NCBI RefSeq assembly: GCF_009870125.1
Contig: NC_046681.1
Location: 11,669,001-11,733,000 of the forward strand
Origin: Drosophila pseudoobscura
Lineage: Eukaryota > Arthropoda > Insecta > Diptera > Drosophilidae
Length of the DNA stretch: 64,000 nt
Reading direction: 5' to 3'
Below are positions 46,175-57,770 of this stretch, piece by piece. The notes beneath the pieces were generated by a model. The model searched no databases, was not told where the DNA came from, and saw nothing but the letters and a program-made list of their open reading frames with translations. Position 1 is the first letter of the stretch. The number at the start of each line of letters is the position of its first letter. The position numbers and the translations under genes are program-made.

Positions 46175-46530
46175 ATGAATTTATTGGTAAGTAGAGCTGA
46201 GGAGTTTGTAAAATACTTTAAATATTCATTTGATTTCCCTTTAAACAGCACATTCTAATCATGGCCTTGATGGCAGCTGCAGTAGCATCCAAACATCATA
46301 GACGTCATGGTCCACATCACTATCACAATCACCATAACCGTCACCATTTCCAACAAAATGTACAAAACGTACACTGCGGCTTCGGACCTTACGAAGAAAC
46401 AAATCTGGGAGGCGGTGGACAATATGATGGAGGACTTCAGGCAGGAGATATCAAAGACACATATGATACAACCCCTGATTTCGACGCCTATCTAAGCAAA
46501 ATAAAAAACACAAGCCCAAGTTTGTTTTAA
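46175..46530 (+). CDS. Small secreted His-rich protein
   Basis: Exon 1 (46175-46186) encodes MNLL with a GTAAGTAG donor; 62-bp intron; exon 2 (46249-46530) follows an AAACAG acceptor. The product is 97 residues: signal peptide HILIMALMAAAVAS, then a His-dense stretch (HHRRHGPHHYHNHHNRHH), a single Cys, GLGGGGQYDGG-like sequence, and an acidic tail. The His block recalls the gene at 19487. Metal binding is possible but unproven. Confidence 0.8.
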
Positions 46531-47204
46531 GCAAATACACATTATCTTATATAAATAAGTATATTACCCTTTTTATGATTATTAAAAAATGTATAAGAAT
46601 GCCCAAGTAATTCTTTCGTTTGCCTTTTATTCACAATTCGTTCAGCAATCTGCTATTTTCACCAACAAGTGTCTCACACAGACACAACAAATAGAGAGGG
46701 AGAAGACAAGGAGCAGAAATTGCCAGCTTTCAACGGGAGAGCAATAAGGAAGAGAGCACACAAGCGAGGCATGGAGTGTGCGATAGACGGAGAGCAGGGC
46801 AGGGAATATGAGCGAGTTTTAAGCCTGCTGCGCAATTACAGTTTCACTCAAAAATCGTGAGTTCAAGAAAAACTGCTTGCAGTTTGACAAGGGCGGGGCG
46901 AATCAGTGGCAAAAGGGAAACCAAAGCGGCAAAATTAGCAGCGCACCGCACCCCTCCGTCCCTTGGGCAGAGCGATTTCTTTTCGTGAGAAGCGCGACGA
47001 GAGAGAGAGAACAAGGAAACATAAAAAACCTCAAATTTTCCACTTACCTTTGTATTTTATTATCTGATTTTCACCTTTTCTCCCGCACCGGAACGCTACG
47101 CAGCTGCTCGACACTTTTTTCATTTTATTTTCCGAGTTTTCGCGCTTTTCCCGGTCTGAAAACGCGGAGCTGACTTAGGACGCGTGCTTTCTTGGGTCCG
47201 CGTT

Positions 47205-47480
47205 AGGATATTATATCGATATGGCTGATATTATTATTTTCCGATATATTTATTTACGATATTATCAGTGTGATATTTTTGTCCACGATTATATCACAAA
47301 TCGATATTTTTAGACCCAATTGCAAACCGAATATTACACAGCTGGCTCTCAAATATTTAACATCAGGCATCAACAATAAAATTAGTTGTTAAAAACAACT
47401 GCTATCTGCTGTAAACACAAAAAAATTCGAATTTGAACTTTTGAATTTTTTCCGATATATCGATATATGGATATTTTATA
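47205..47480. promoter_or_regulatory. Cluster of TATCGATA (DRE-type) and CGATA words
   Basis: TATCGATA is exact at 47214-47221 and 47458-47465, with AATCGATA near 47299 and many GATATT/CGATAT words between. TATCGATA is the DREF element and CGATA words are bound by BEAF-32 in flies; both mark housekeeping promoters and domain borders. No coding gene adjoins it, so an untranslated first exon or an insulator is possible. Confidence 0.45.
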
Positions 47481-50400
47481 ATTGATTCATTCGATATGGT
47501 GATATTTTTTAAGCAATTTACAGTCCGTGTGAAATACATGTGTGGGAGATTAGTGCTCGCTCAAATTTTTCTCTTATTGGAAATTCCGTGTTTCACTGAC
47601 CCTCTGATGTTAAAAAGAGCATGCACATTTATGTTACAAGTTTATACATGTGTTGGCCACTTGTTTGTAGAGGGGTGATTGTGAGGGTTAAGGTGCACTG
47701 CGCCTGCATGGGCGATCTTGGGTTAGTAGTCTCTCTCTCTCTCACTCGCTCAGCTTGGTCGCTTGAGTGAGAGTTTTCCGTGTAATGCTTGACTAAATGC
47801 CCGAAATCTGTGCTCTTATTGGAATTTGATCGTTGCAAGTCCTGCTGTTTGCTTGTTTTTTAAGTAAAAAAGGAAAACAGAAACGATAAAGTGGAAGATG
47901 AGCAAAAGCAAATGGCAATATTTCCAAAGAGAGAGCAGCTAGAGCGAGACCTACTAATACTCCTACGCCTCACAGCTGTGCCGCTCTCACGCGTTTATTT
48001 CTGCCTTTTATTTTTGCTTTATTTTCCCACGCATACAAACACACACACACCTTACAAGACAGCACGAAAAAAAACCGCGTGACAAAAGTGGAAAGGGTGG
48101 TTGTTAATGAAAAAATGAATTTGCACAGCTTTCCGCAGATTGTTTTAATTGATCTGATTGTTTCGAGTTTCTGGAATTGTGTATTACGTCGGTCCTTGTC
48201 ACACCCCAAACAGTTTTTCTTGAATTTAACACCGCGATTTTTGTATGAAAGTGTAACTGCGTAGAAGATTTAGCACTCGCGCATAGCATTCTGTCCTTCT
48301 CTTGCTCTTTCCACGCTTTGCTTGTGTGTCGCTCTCTCATTGGGTTTCGTCTCCCCCCCTCTACCCATACCCATATGATGAGCGAATATTTTTGCGTGGC
48401 TGTGGCCCACTTGTTGATACAAAAATGAACGGTACAAGATGATGAACGAAAGGTTTTGTGAATTTATGGTTTGTTTTACCACTAGAGGTATTGGTATACC
48501 CTCTCAAATCATTATCATAGACTATTTAATTTTCCCAGCATAGGCCACACCCAAAGTTTTACCTAATAAAATTTGCAAAACTTTCTTCCACTATTTTTTC
48601 TTCTTTTTTTTCAGGCTTCAACGCTTCACCCTATTATATTATTTTCGTTTTACTTTTTGGAACAAGTCAAAGTTCGTGCTGGCTGGGTTACATGTTCGAG
48701 TGTGCACCATATTCCTGTTCAAGTTCAAAAAATTTATTGTTTCAATAGGGCCAAACGACATATGCAACATTCCAGAGAGTTTCAACTAGCAAAAACCGAT
48801 ATAATAGAAATTGAATTTCTATAAAAGTTTCGACAGCATGCAAAAGACAAAGTTTGTCCAGACTCGGGGAGGGGGGGGGGGGGGGGGGGGGGTGGGGTAT
48901 TGGATCACATACGCTGCCACGCCCACCTTTCGACAGCCATCTGACTGAAGAGTTTGGCAAAAGAGTTAAGTAGCCAATCACCATGTCCTCCCATCACACC
49001 CGAAAACTATCTGAGAGATTCTCCTCTATCTCCTTTACTTTTATATGCTCCACGGGCTCCCCGAAGGGGGGCCGCTGTCAACACTTGGACTTCCGTTTTG
49101 GGGCGCTGCTGCTGCTGTCAGCAAAATGTCACCAGCATGCACATGGAATCGGTTTTCTTTTTTTCATCCCTTTCTCTCCTTACGTCCTGTATTTGATTGG
49201 GCTTGGGGTACGGAGATTGGCCATCGCCAGACTCCTTCTGACTGCCCGTGTGCGCCTCCTGCCATCCTGGCCGACTGCCTGGTCAGGCGGCAGCAGTATT
49301 ATTTGCTTTTATTTTTTGCAAGTCAATAGCTTTGGCTTTTAAATTTATCGACTGACGTTTGATGCGCTTCATTTAACTTGGAAACATTTTTCAACTCAAA
49401 TTCTCCATCGCCTTCTCGTCCCTCGACTGCAGTTTTGGTTTGCAGGCGCTTTTTTTTTTTAGAAAATACATGGCTAACATTTCTCAGCCCCTATCAAGCC
49501 CACTCTCTCTCTCTCTCTCTTTCTCTCCCTCTCTCATTCAGTAAAAGTTTTGTACGTTGCATGGCAGATGTTAAGTGTCATTAAATTCTGTCGCACAATT
49601 GTTGCAGCTGCGAGCAGAAAGTTAAAAGTACAGTAGGGTACAGTAAATAGAGGAGTGATTGCTGGAAAATTTACTGCCGAGAGAAATTGTCTCTTTTGCA
49701 CGAGTATGACGGCTAAGACGCTCTTCGAGAGAGCGAGTTCTTTTATTTGGAGTCTTCACTGTAGTTACAGCTACTTAAGTATTAATACATCAACAGTCTA
49801 CAGATCCAGAAACGGCTCTGGATCTCCACTTATCCCATCCCCAACAAGTGTGTCCAGCAGCCACAAGGAAACAAATCGTAGAGACAACTACAACGAGTAC
49901 TAGTACTAGAGTCCTGGGCCTGTCTCGGCCATAAAGCAACAATACGAGTATTGCCCATACAAATACAAAAAGAGGGAAAGAAAAAACTCAATGGGGCTAC
50001 TTGAACCCAAGCCAAAGGGACAGAGAGAGGACTAGCCTGCAGGACACAGCTGCTGTCATCCATTTGGTTATCTGGCAATGCACTTCACAAAAATGCTCCG
50101 GCAATCGAGGCGTGGGGCTGGGGTGGGGTTTAAGCCCGGGGTCTAAATGCAGTCAACTGCAAAAACATACACTGCTTCACGGTTATTTTGCTCTTTAGTT
50201 AGTTGCCATATTTTCCAATCCCTTTTTGCCTGGCCATCCGCCTTCGGCCCCCTCTTGCACCCTCTGTTTGGGGGGCGTGACCGACGCCCACTTAACAAAT
50301 ATCAACTAAAATGGCTTTATATATTGTTGAGATAATAAAAATCCAACAGGGTTCTCTACACAACAGCATACAGGATACTGGATCTAGGATGGTAACCCCA

Positions 50401-50824
50401 TTCACCCCCCCCCCCCTCCCCCTCTCTCACTCTCCGTATGTGGAACGCTTTGATAGCCAAGGGATAAACGATAAGTAGAATGGAAAATAACTAGAAATAA
50501 AATTAAAACTACAAATGTACATCAAATCGTTGGAAGGTTGAATGAACCTGGGTTTTGATCGGGGAATAAAAGTGCAACAAAAAACCCTTAAAAGGATTAC
50601 AAAACAATATCCATAAGAAGCCCATATTTGGGGTGCATTAAGTGTAAGGTGAGGCATTACAGGTATTACACTCACGACACTAGCATGTTTTCCTTCAACT
50701 TAAAATCCACTCGCACTGAACGAGAGAGAGGGAGAGGCCAGGGCGCACCTTAAATTGAGAGACCTTACTGAACGAAAGCAGCGCTGCCTGCGTGGGCGGC
50801 TTATCTCTCTCTGTTTCGCTCTCG

Positions 50825-51115
50825 GCTTTGCTGCCGAAATGCTCGCTCGAAATGCTGCCGAAATGCTCGCTCATGCTCTCTCTCTCGGCCTTGCTGCCGA
50901 AATGCTCGCTCGAGCTCTCTATCTCTGCTTCGCTTCCCAAATGCTCGCTCAAGCTCTCTCTCTCGGCTTTGCTGCCGAAATGCTCGCTCGATCTCTCTCT
51001 CTCGGCCTTGCTGCCGAAATGCTCGCTCGAGCTCTCTATCTCTGCTGCGCCTCCTAAATGCTCGCTCATGCTCTCTCTCTCTCTCTCTTTGCTGCGCTTC
51101 CCAAATGCTCGCTCA
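50825..51115. repeat. 39-bp minisatellite
   Basis: The word AAATGCTCGCTC occurs at 50838, 50861, 50900, 50939, 50978, 51017, 51056 and 51103. Five successive intervals are exactly 39 bp. Units alternate between a TCGGCTTTGCTGCCG form and a TCTGCTTCGCTTCCC form. Because 39 is a multiple of three, several frames on both strands stay open, but nothing else supports a gene. Confidence 0.9.
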
Positions 51116-51354
51116 AGCTATCTCTCTCTCTCTTTCTGCTTCTCTATCTAATTGCTCTACCATTACAAATTGCCATTCTTTTCTGCTCGGCTCTCCTACG
51201 GCAAAAAAAGGGTGAACAACGTTTCTGTTATTTTTTTGGCCCTTATAATTTTGCTGTCGAAAATGTTTTAGGACATAAAACATCAATAATTCAACAAGTA
51301 ACTAAACATTAAGAATGGATTAATATTACTGCCCATCGCCATCCCCGTTACGCA

Positions 51355-52235
51355 TCATTTTGTCCACCTTAATAATGTTACGTATACCAGGAAAGCAATA
51401 CCAAAGGTCAGGAGCCAAGGGAGTACTTTAGATGCGACTGCGGGAAAACAAAAAAAAAAACCTGATATAAGACCTACAAATAGCATTGGATCCTTACCAA
51501 ACCTTTTCAGGTATTTCCTTGCACCATGGCCTGTTGGCTTTCGTAATAAATTTATGTAATTTTTTCGTTTCAAGTCCAGCACAGCCTTGACCCGCGCAGG
51601 CAGATGATCTTTCTTCTTTTTCTTCTTTTTCGTCTTGTTCTTTAGCTTGTTCTTTACTTGTTCGCACCAATTACGGTTAATCGGGTTACGGATTATAGAC
51701 TTCCAAAGTTTTAATTCTTGATGCTGCTTGAAAAGTAAAATTCTGCCTTTAACCTTTGGCTGCTGGACGGTTGCCTCGGGCTGTTCCTCTCTCTTCTGGG
51801 GAGTATTCTCAAGGCCCCGGACCATGTCTGGGTCTGTGATCTCTTCTGGCTGCTCTGGGTCTTTGAGAAACTTTGTCAGTCTGGGTGACGTCACTGCCAG
51901 CTTCTGTGACAGCTCGTACAGACCCTCCATGGACGACATGGAGGTACGCTCTTTCAAGTCAGGCAGCTTTAGGACCGCATTTAGATTGCGTTTTCGCAGG
52001 CTCGAGTCGTCACAGGGTGTGCTCACAATGCCCTCGGCTGTGAACTTTGACCTACTCGGACGGATCATGGTGGGACTGCGGTGGATTGGCATCAGCTGGG
52101 AGTGCCTGATGGAAGGAGCGACTGTACTTACGATTCAGCTATGAAGTTTGTGTTTTTGAACATTTCAATAAGACGGTGTTCTTCTTCTTCATCATGGTTG
52201 TACGATGAAAATGTTTGGGGTTTATCATAGCTCAT
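51355..52235 (-). CDS. Probable tail-anchored membrane protein, family not recognised
   Basis: Three exons: 52235-52132, 52075-51498 and 51437-51355. Introns are 56 bp (GTAAGT...CCGCAG) and 60 bp (GTAAGG...TTTTCCCGCAG); phases agree and give 254 residues. The N-terminus is MSYDKPQTFSSYNHDEEEE; the middle is charged with a Lys run (about residue 190) and predicted helices; the only hydrophobic segment is at the extreme C-terminus (VLPWLLTFGIAFLVYV), followed by LLRWTK. That places a helix at the tail, typical for proteins inserted post-translationally in ER, nuclear or mitochondrial outer membrane. The second intron is a multiple of three and stop-free, so retention would add 20 mostly hydrophobic residues. 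A simpler start at ATG 52092 exists if exon 1 is not used. Confidence 0.7.
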
Positions 52236-55200
52236 TGTGTTATTTCTTTTTATTTTACAAAATTTGTAAAGAGAGTTGAAGTTTGATTGAAATGTTGAAT
52301 GTTGACTTTTACGGAGTTTTTTCAGAGTTCTTAGATTGAACGAAAAACTTGAATTAATTAGTCAGCTCGTTTGCACTGCAATTGTGCCCGGGCCCGACCC
52401 TTGGTGACCCCAAGCCCCTGACTCGTTGCCCAGTATCTGTTCCTTATGGTACTCACAATTAGCAGCATCGATTGTTTAATGACAGTCGATTGTAATAAGC
52501 CAATTTTCCGGCAAAGAGGGCGTGGGGAGTGGGCGCTTTGCATTTGAATTCAAAATGCGAAATAAGTTCATTAGCAGGACCCTCGCTCTGGGCGATGGGC
52601 CAGGACAAAGGACTCACTCCATCGAATGGCAGCAAATATTTGTCCCAGTCTCTGGCCCCTTTTTATCCCCATTTTTAATTGGAGTTTATGCTACTTTTAT
52701 GCATATTAATACTTTTATTTTGTAATACGAGCAGGGCTTTTCGGTAAGTGGTTTTTGCATTGAAATGTTTTCAGGTAATTGGCCTGTGGGAGCCAGCCAG
52801 GACCGGAAATGTGGTGTGTCTGTAAAGGGATTTAAAGCAGAACTTTTCAGGAGATAGAAGCCATCTGGAAAACGCATTCAATATGCTATTTGACTCACTT
52901 GGATAACGTTATATGGGACTAGCTGTGTCCTGGGACCGAAAAGTAAGACCTATCCAGCGCTTATCTGCGTCGCAACTTATTCAATAGCCCTCGCATCCTT
53001 AGACAGATGGCCGTCGTTGTGACGCTCATTAGTGGACTTCAAAATGGACAACCGATCAAAGAAGAGCCGATTAGGTCAGAGGCACAAAAGCCGTTGACAA
53101 AAGATAAACCTTTGACTAGGTCCAGGTCCAGGTCCATGCACTGGGCACTCCTCACTCTTCCACTCTCTCTGAGCCCAGACTGCAGTCTAAATGGGCGTGG
53201 CTTGGCTTGTAATAACTCACGCCTTTTGACACAGATTAAACCGGCATAAAGACAATGTGAACGGGGAGTACGGGGCGAGAGAGAAAGAGAGACTGCAACG
53301 ATGATGACAGCGAGGACAAAAGCAAACTTGGCCAAAAGGATTTTATGACCCCACTACCAGAGAGTCAGAGTGTGTGTGTGTGTGTGTGTTGGTGGGTGTG
53401 GGTGGGCTGTGTAAATGTTATCCTTTATTGTTTGCCCAGCCTCTCTGTACGGGCCTGCACATGTCACCCGGCAGACTCTACCTCCGCATTCGCATCCGCA
53501 TCCGCATCCGCATCTACATCTACATCTGCCCCTATCCTTCGCTGCACATCTTTCTCCACTGTGGCACATCTTCATTGTGGCTGACAGCTTGGCTTCCATT
53601 GTCCTTCTGTAAACAACAAAAAAAAATCGAGGCCCAGAAGCAGAAATCATTCATATTAGCCATATAGTAATACAGGGGGCAATGGAACCAAAAATTCAAG
53701 CCCAAGATTTTAGATACATTTCAATCTGTTTTGTGGAACTCCTTTCCCATGGGTCTGCCGCTCAGTCTCTTTGCTTGCTGGCTTTTCCTTGAGCATCATG
53801 CATAACATAAATTTGACTCGAAAATGCATCGACTAAAAGGGAAAATTCTATGCATTTTATATGATGCTACTCAGCCAAAGGGCATTCATAGAATGCATCG
53901 CATACCCCATTCGCCAACCCCACCATATATGCACACATATTATATAAAATATATGCAGATACGAGTCTCATTTTCCGGCATACACGCACATGGGACGCGA
54001 GTCGGGAAACTGCATTTTCTATGCAGACAGAGAGAGAGAGAGAGAGAGAGAGTCCCCTGAGAGCTCTGACCAGAAGGCAGGGACCTCGTCCTGCGTGTCA
54101 AAGAATTCCGCATGCAAATAAGGTTAAGGTGTATGTCGGTCGGGTGCGGGGTGCGGGGTGGATCCACCCAACCCTCCTGTTGCATAAAATATTCAATGTC
54201 TCGTACACGGGAGATGACAAATTTGTTTCCCACATTTGCACATGTTTTTTTCTATTTTTTTGGTGGGCGGGAAAAAGGAATATCTTAAAAATCTTGGAAT
54301 TAGCATTAACATGGCTATTCCAATTATGTGAAATACGAGTCTAATGTATGCATTGTTACTAGATATAGAAAATATATAAAATATAAATGTTTTATAGATT
54401 TTTTATGGTGATGAAATCGACTAGGAATTCTCTTTGAGATATGTTTATGTGTAAAAAGTATTTCATCTCATCTTCTTATATAAGGATGACGCTACGAACT
54501 ATGTATTCAATATTCCGCTCATCCGAAATTGCTGATTCGACAGAGAATATCTCATGTGCTCAAATTTAATCATGAGTCAGATGGCATGGCTCATCAGGAA
54601 ACATAAGAAAATGAGACATATCAATGAGAAAAAAATTTGCAAAAACGGAAGGGACGCAAAAATAAGTGAAAATCGAAGCCAGCATGAATATATTAAAAAT
54701 AATACAAAAATTAAAATAGAATATATTAAATAATAAAATAATACAAAATTAAATGTTGAAAATATTATATTATCGGATTTTCTGAAGATCCTAATGATCC
54801 TATATCTGTACACAGATAATTACATATACCAAGACAACAATTATTAATTATATAATTAAATGAAAAAAGCTAATTATTATTATTATAAATAAGTTATTAA
54901 TTTTTAATTAAAAATTAATTTAAATTAACAAATCAATTAAAATGTTATATATATTTTTTTTGATTTATTTTTTAATAATAAACTTATTAAAATAAAATCA
55001 AATTAAATTAAAAAATCAATTGAAATTTAATTTATTTATTTTTTAATAATAAACTTATTAAAATAAAATTATAAAATCAACTGAAATTAATATTTAATGT
55101 ATTAATTTTAAATTAAAAATGTACCAAAACAGTTTCAATACCTCCTTCATTCTAAAACGAGTGATCTTTCCTTTAAAATTCCATAACTTTTCTCTGAACA

Positions 55201-56939
55201 ATTCTCCAAATAGCCAATTGTATCCCTGAGATACTCTATCTTTTCTTCCTTCCTCTACGAGTAGTGGCATTGAAAAAATGCCCAGCCACAGGCCTTGCGG
55301 CCGCCGCCGCCGCCGCCGCCTCGTCTCGCCCTTGGATCCGTTTCGTGGTTTGAGATACAAGATACGAGACGAAACGGAAGCTGGGAGGGGAAATGGGCGG
55401 GGAGCAGCAAGCGCTGCTGCAATTTCTGTTTTGAAATTGGCTTATTTAGGTATTTTTTATGCGCTCGACATTCAACGACGATGTCGACGGACGACGACGA
55501 TGCAGGCTGCTGGCTGCTGGCTGCTGGCAGGCCCTGGCCCTGGCCTTTGTTTTGTAATTGTTTTGAAAGTACGGGGTGGGGGTGGGGGAATGGCATGGAA
55601 TGGTGGTGGTACAACGGATACAGTAGGCGGCAAAAGTTAACGTCATTGTCGTTGCCGAACTCTCGCTCCGACAGAAGAAGGACGACATTAGCGGCAACTG
55701 TTTTGAGTGCTGCTTCCTGTCGGTCCGTTCTTTATCGTTCCAGGACCCTGGCACTGGCATCCCTCCCGCAACCCCCACAACCTGGCGGCTGTTCTTTCAA
55801 GTGGCATTCGAGTGGCAGCCAGGCAGCCAGGCAGGCCCCATTGTGCACCATTATGATGAAAGTTTGTGTCGCAAAATGCAAATATTTGAAAGGTAATTGA
55901 ATTTGAACTTTCTCGCTTGTCCTTGTCGTCCTCGTACTCGTACTCGTACTCCTACTCGTTGTTCTTGTTGTTCAGTTTTCTATGTCTATACATGTATAGA
56001 CGTGTGTGTGTGTGTGTGTGGTAGGGAAGGGCGGGCTATAACTTTAAGTGCCTCCATATCGCGCTTGAAATGGCATTAAAGCTTCGATATTCAAATATTT
56101 GACAAACGGCTTACATGTTTTATTTACCCAATGGCCTGAATGGTCAACAAAACTCCAAAGCCCAAACTAAACTGGTATCCCCCTGGTATCTTTCTCTCTC
56201 TCTCTATCCCTCTCTCACTCAATGCAAACATCTCCGCCCTCTCGCACTCATTTGTTTGTACAAAATTTGCACACACATGGACGGCCATGTTTTTGAGAGG
56301 CAAAATGACAGAAAATACCTCTGGTCACTCTATCCCTCGTTCTGTCTCCCTCCTGCCGCTCTCTGTCGCTCGCTTTCTCTTTCTCTGCCGCAGGTGCATT
56401 GAACAATAAATTTTGCTGAAAGCAAACAATTATTTCTGACATGATTCCCAGTTTTCGAGCTTTTCATATTTTTTTGTTTTGTTTTTTGGGCGTTGAACTT
56501 TGTGCAGAAATTCGGTTTTTGTTTTTAATTAATTGCCTTGATTGGGTCATAAATGTTTTTGGGGGATTATTTGACAAAGAGTTTTTATCCATATTCAATT
56601 TAGGCGACAAAAACAACGATTCAAATGATAATCAACCGAAAAAGGAAAAATGCCACTGCAAAATATAGTTTTATGAAAAGTTTTAACATTCTGCAGAGGT
56701 GGTGGAATTTTTATTTAAAAAAATGTTAATCATTTTATGTTTGGGAGAAATCAAAGAATATATTTACCTTGAGAACTAATGGACAATCTAATGGTTTTAT
56801 TCATTTTTTTATATTATTTACAAAATAATGGTTAAAACAATAATAAATAAATAAAATCTTTTAAATAATTTTTGCATCTTTTGGCCATTAGAATTTCTTA
56901 AATTTTCTCTTTTTATTTTTTACATTTTCGTACAACTTT
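52236..56939. other. Gene-free stretch, simple repeats and AT-rich block
   Basis: A GT run is at 53370-53388; a CATCCG/CATCTA hexamer run at 53484-53527; a GA run at 54029-54052. A CTCATCCGAAATTGCTGATT repeat copy is at 54510-54605. Very AT-rich sequence spans 54840-55110. A CCG run is at 55299-55321 and a GT run at 56003-56020. Several frames of 100-200 codons at 55280-55900 consist of simple sequence and overlap one another. No gene is called. Confidence 0.5.
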
Positions 56940-57770
56940 CTGTAAAGTATCTTTAAGATTCCTTTGTATCTTTACCTCCTGGCAATTTATTTTTAAACAC
57001 CAAATGGTGAATATATCTTTAAAATAACATTTTAATGACTTTTAAACTATCTAGAAAGTTATCTGCAAGATACATATTTATTTTATCCTATTAACAGCTA
57101 TATTTTTATGGAAAATTTGTATTTGTTGCTAAAATGACAATTTAATGAATTTATAGCTCTTAAAAAATATCTACAAGATACAATTGAATCTTTACCCACT
57201 AAACCCTATTTTTTATTGAAAAATGTGTGAATATGTACCTAAATTAATATTTTAATGAATTGTAAGCTATCTACAAAAGAACTACAGGATTATTTTGTAT
57301 CTTTATCCCTAAATGGTATTATTTTTAAAAATGAATTTATAGCTAATTTACAAATTTAAACGAATATGTCCTTGTAACAACATTTTAATGAAATTTAAGC
57401 TATCTAGAAAATGATCTACAAGATACATTTGTATTTTGGGCTGTGCGGACCACGTGCTGTATTCATATGTCCCTAAAATGACATTCTAATGATTTTATAG
57501 CCATTAAAAAAAATTCGATAAGATAAATTTTTATCTTTACCCACTAAAACCTATATTGTTATTACAAAATGTCACTAAATTAACATTTTAATAAATTTTA
57601 AGATATATACAAAAATATCTACAGGATTAATTTTGGTATTTTGGTAATTTGTACCTTAATGGTATTATTTTTTCTTTTTAAAACTTGCTAAAGATATTTT
57701 AATGCATTTATAGCTAACCAAAACAAAATTATTACAAGATACATTTGTATCTTAGAGTGCCAAAAAGTGC
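56940..57770. repeat. Degenerate tandem array, unit about 110 bp
   Basis: The marker TTTTAATGA(A/C)TTT recurs at about 57031, 57141, 57251, 57383, 57484, 57587 and 57697 (intervals about 101-132). Each unit also has a CTA(G/C)AAAAT...CTACA(A/G)GAT and TTGTATCTTTACCC portion. The word AAGATACATTTGTATCTT is nearly palindromic. It looks like an old satellite block in AT-rich DNA. Confidence 0.7.

Larger units (their letters stand above)
46531..51354. other. Gene-free stretch with promoter-like motif cluster and simple sequence
   Basis: 47205-47480 is rich in TATCGATA and CGATAT words (separate entry). A 22-G run is at 48871-48892. CT runs lie near 47732 and 49503, and a 12-C run at 50405-50416. 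A 39-bp minisatellite is at about 50825-51115. Frames are short, overlap on both strands and are dominated by simple sequence. No gene is supported. Confidence 0.5.

Noticed and set aside
50695-51151. Open frames of 100-124 codons on both strands with 13-residue repeats
   Set aside because: Explained by a 39-bp minisatellite, a multiple of three; no start context or conserved domain.
52096-52131. Introns of 26 or 36 bp in the tail-anchored gene
   Set aside because: Too short for flies, and one of them creates a stop; a 56-bp intron fits both length and phase.
55255-55900. Overlapping frames of 110-201 codons on both strands
   Set aside because: Driven by CCG, GT and GC-rich simple sequence; all overlap and none resembles a protein.
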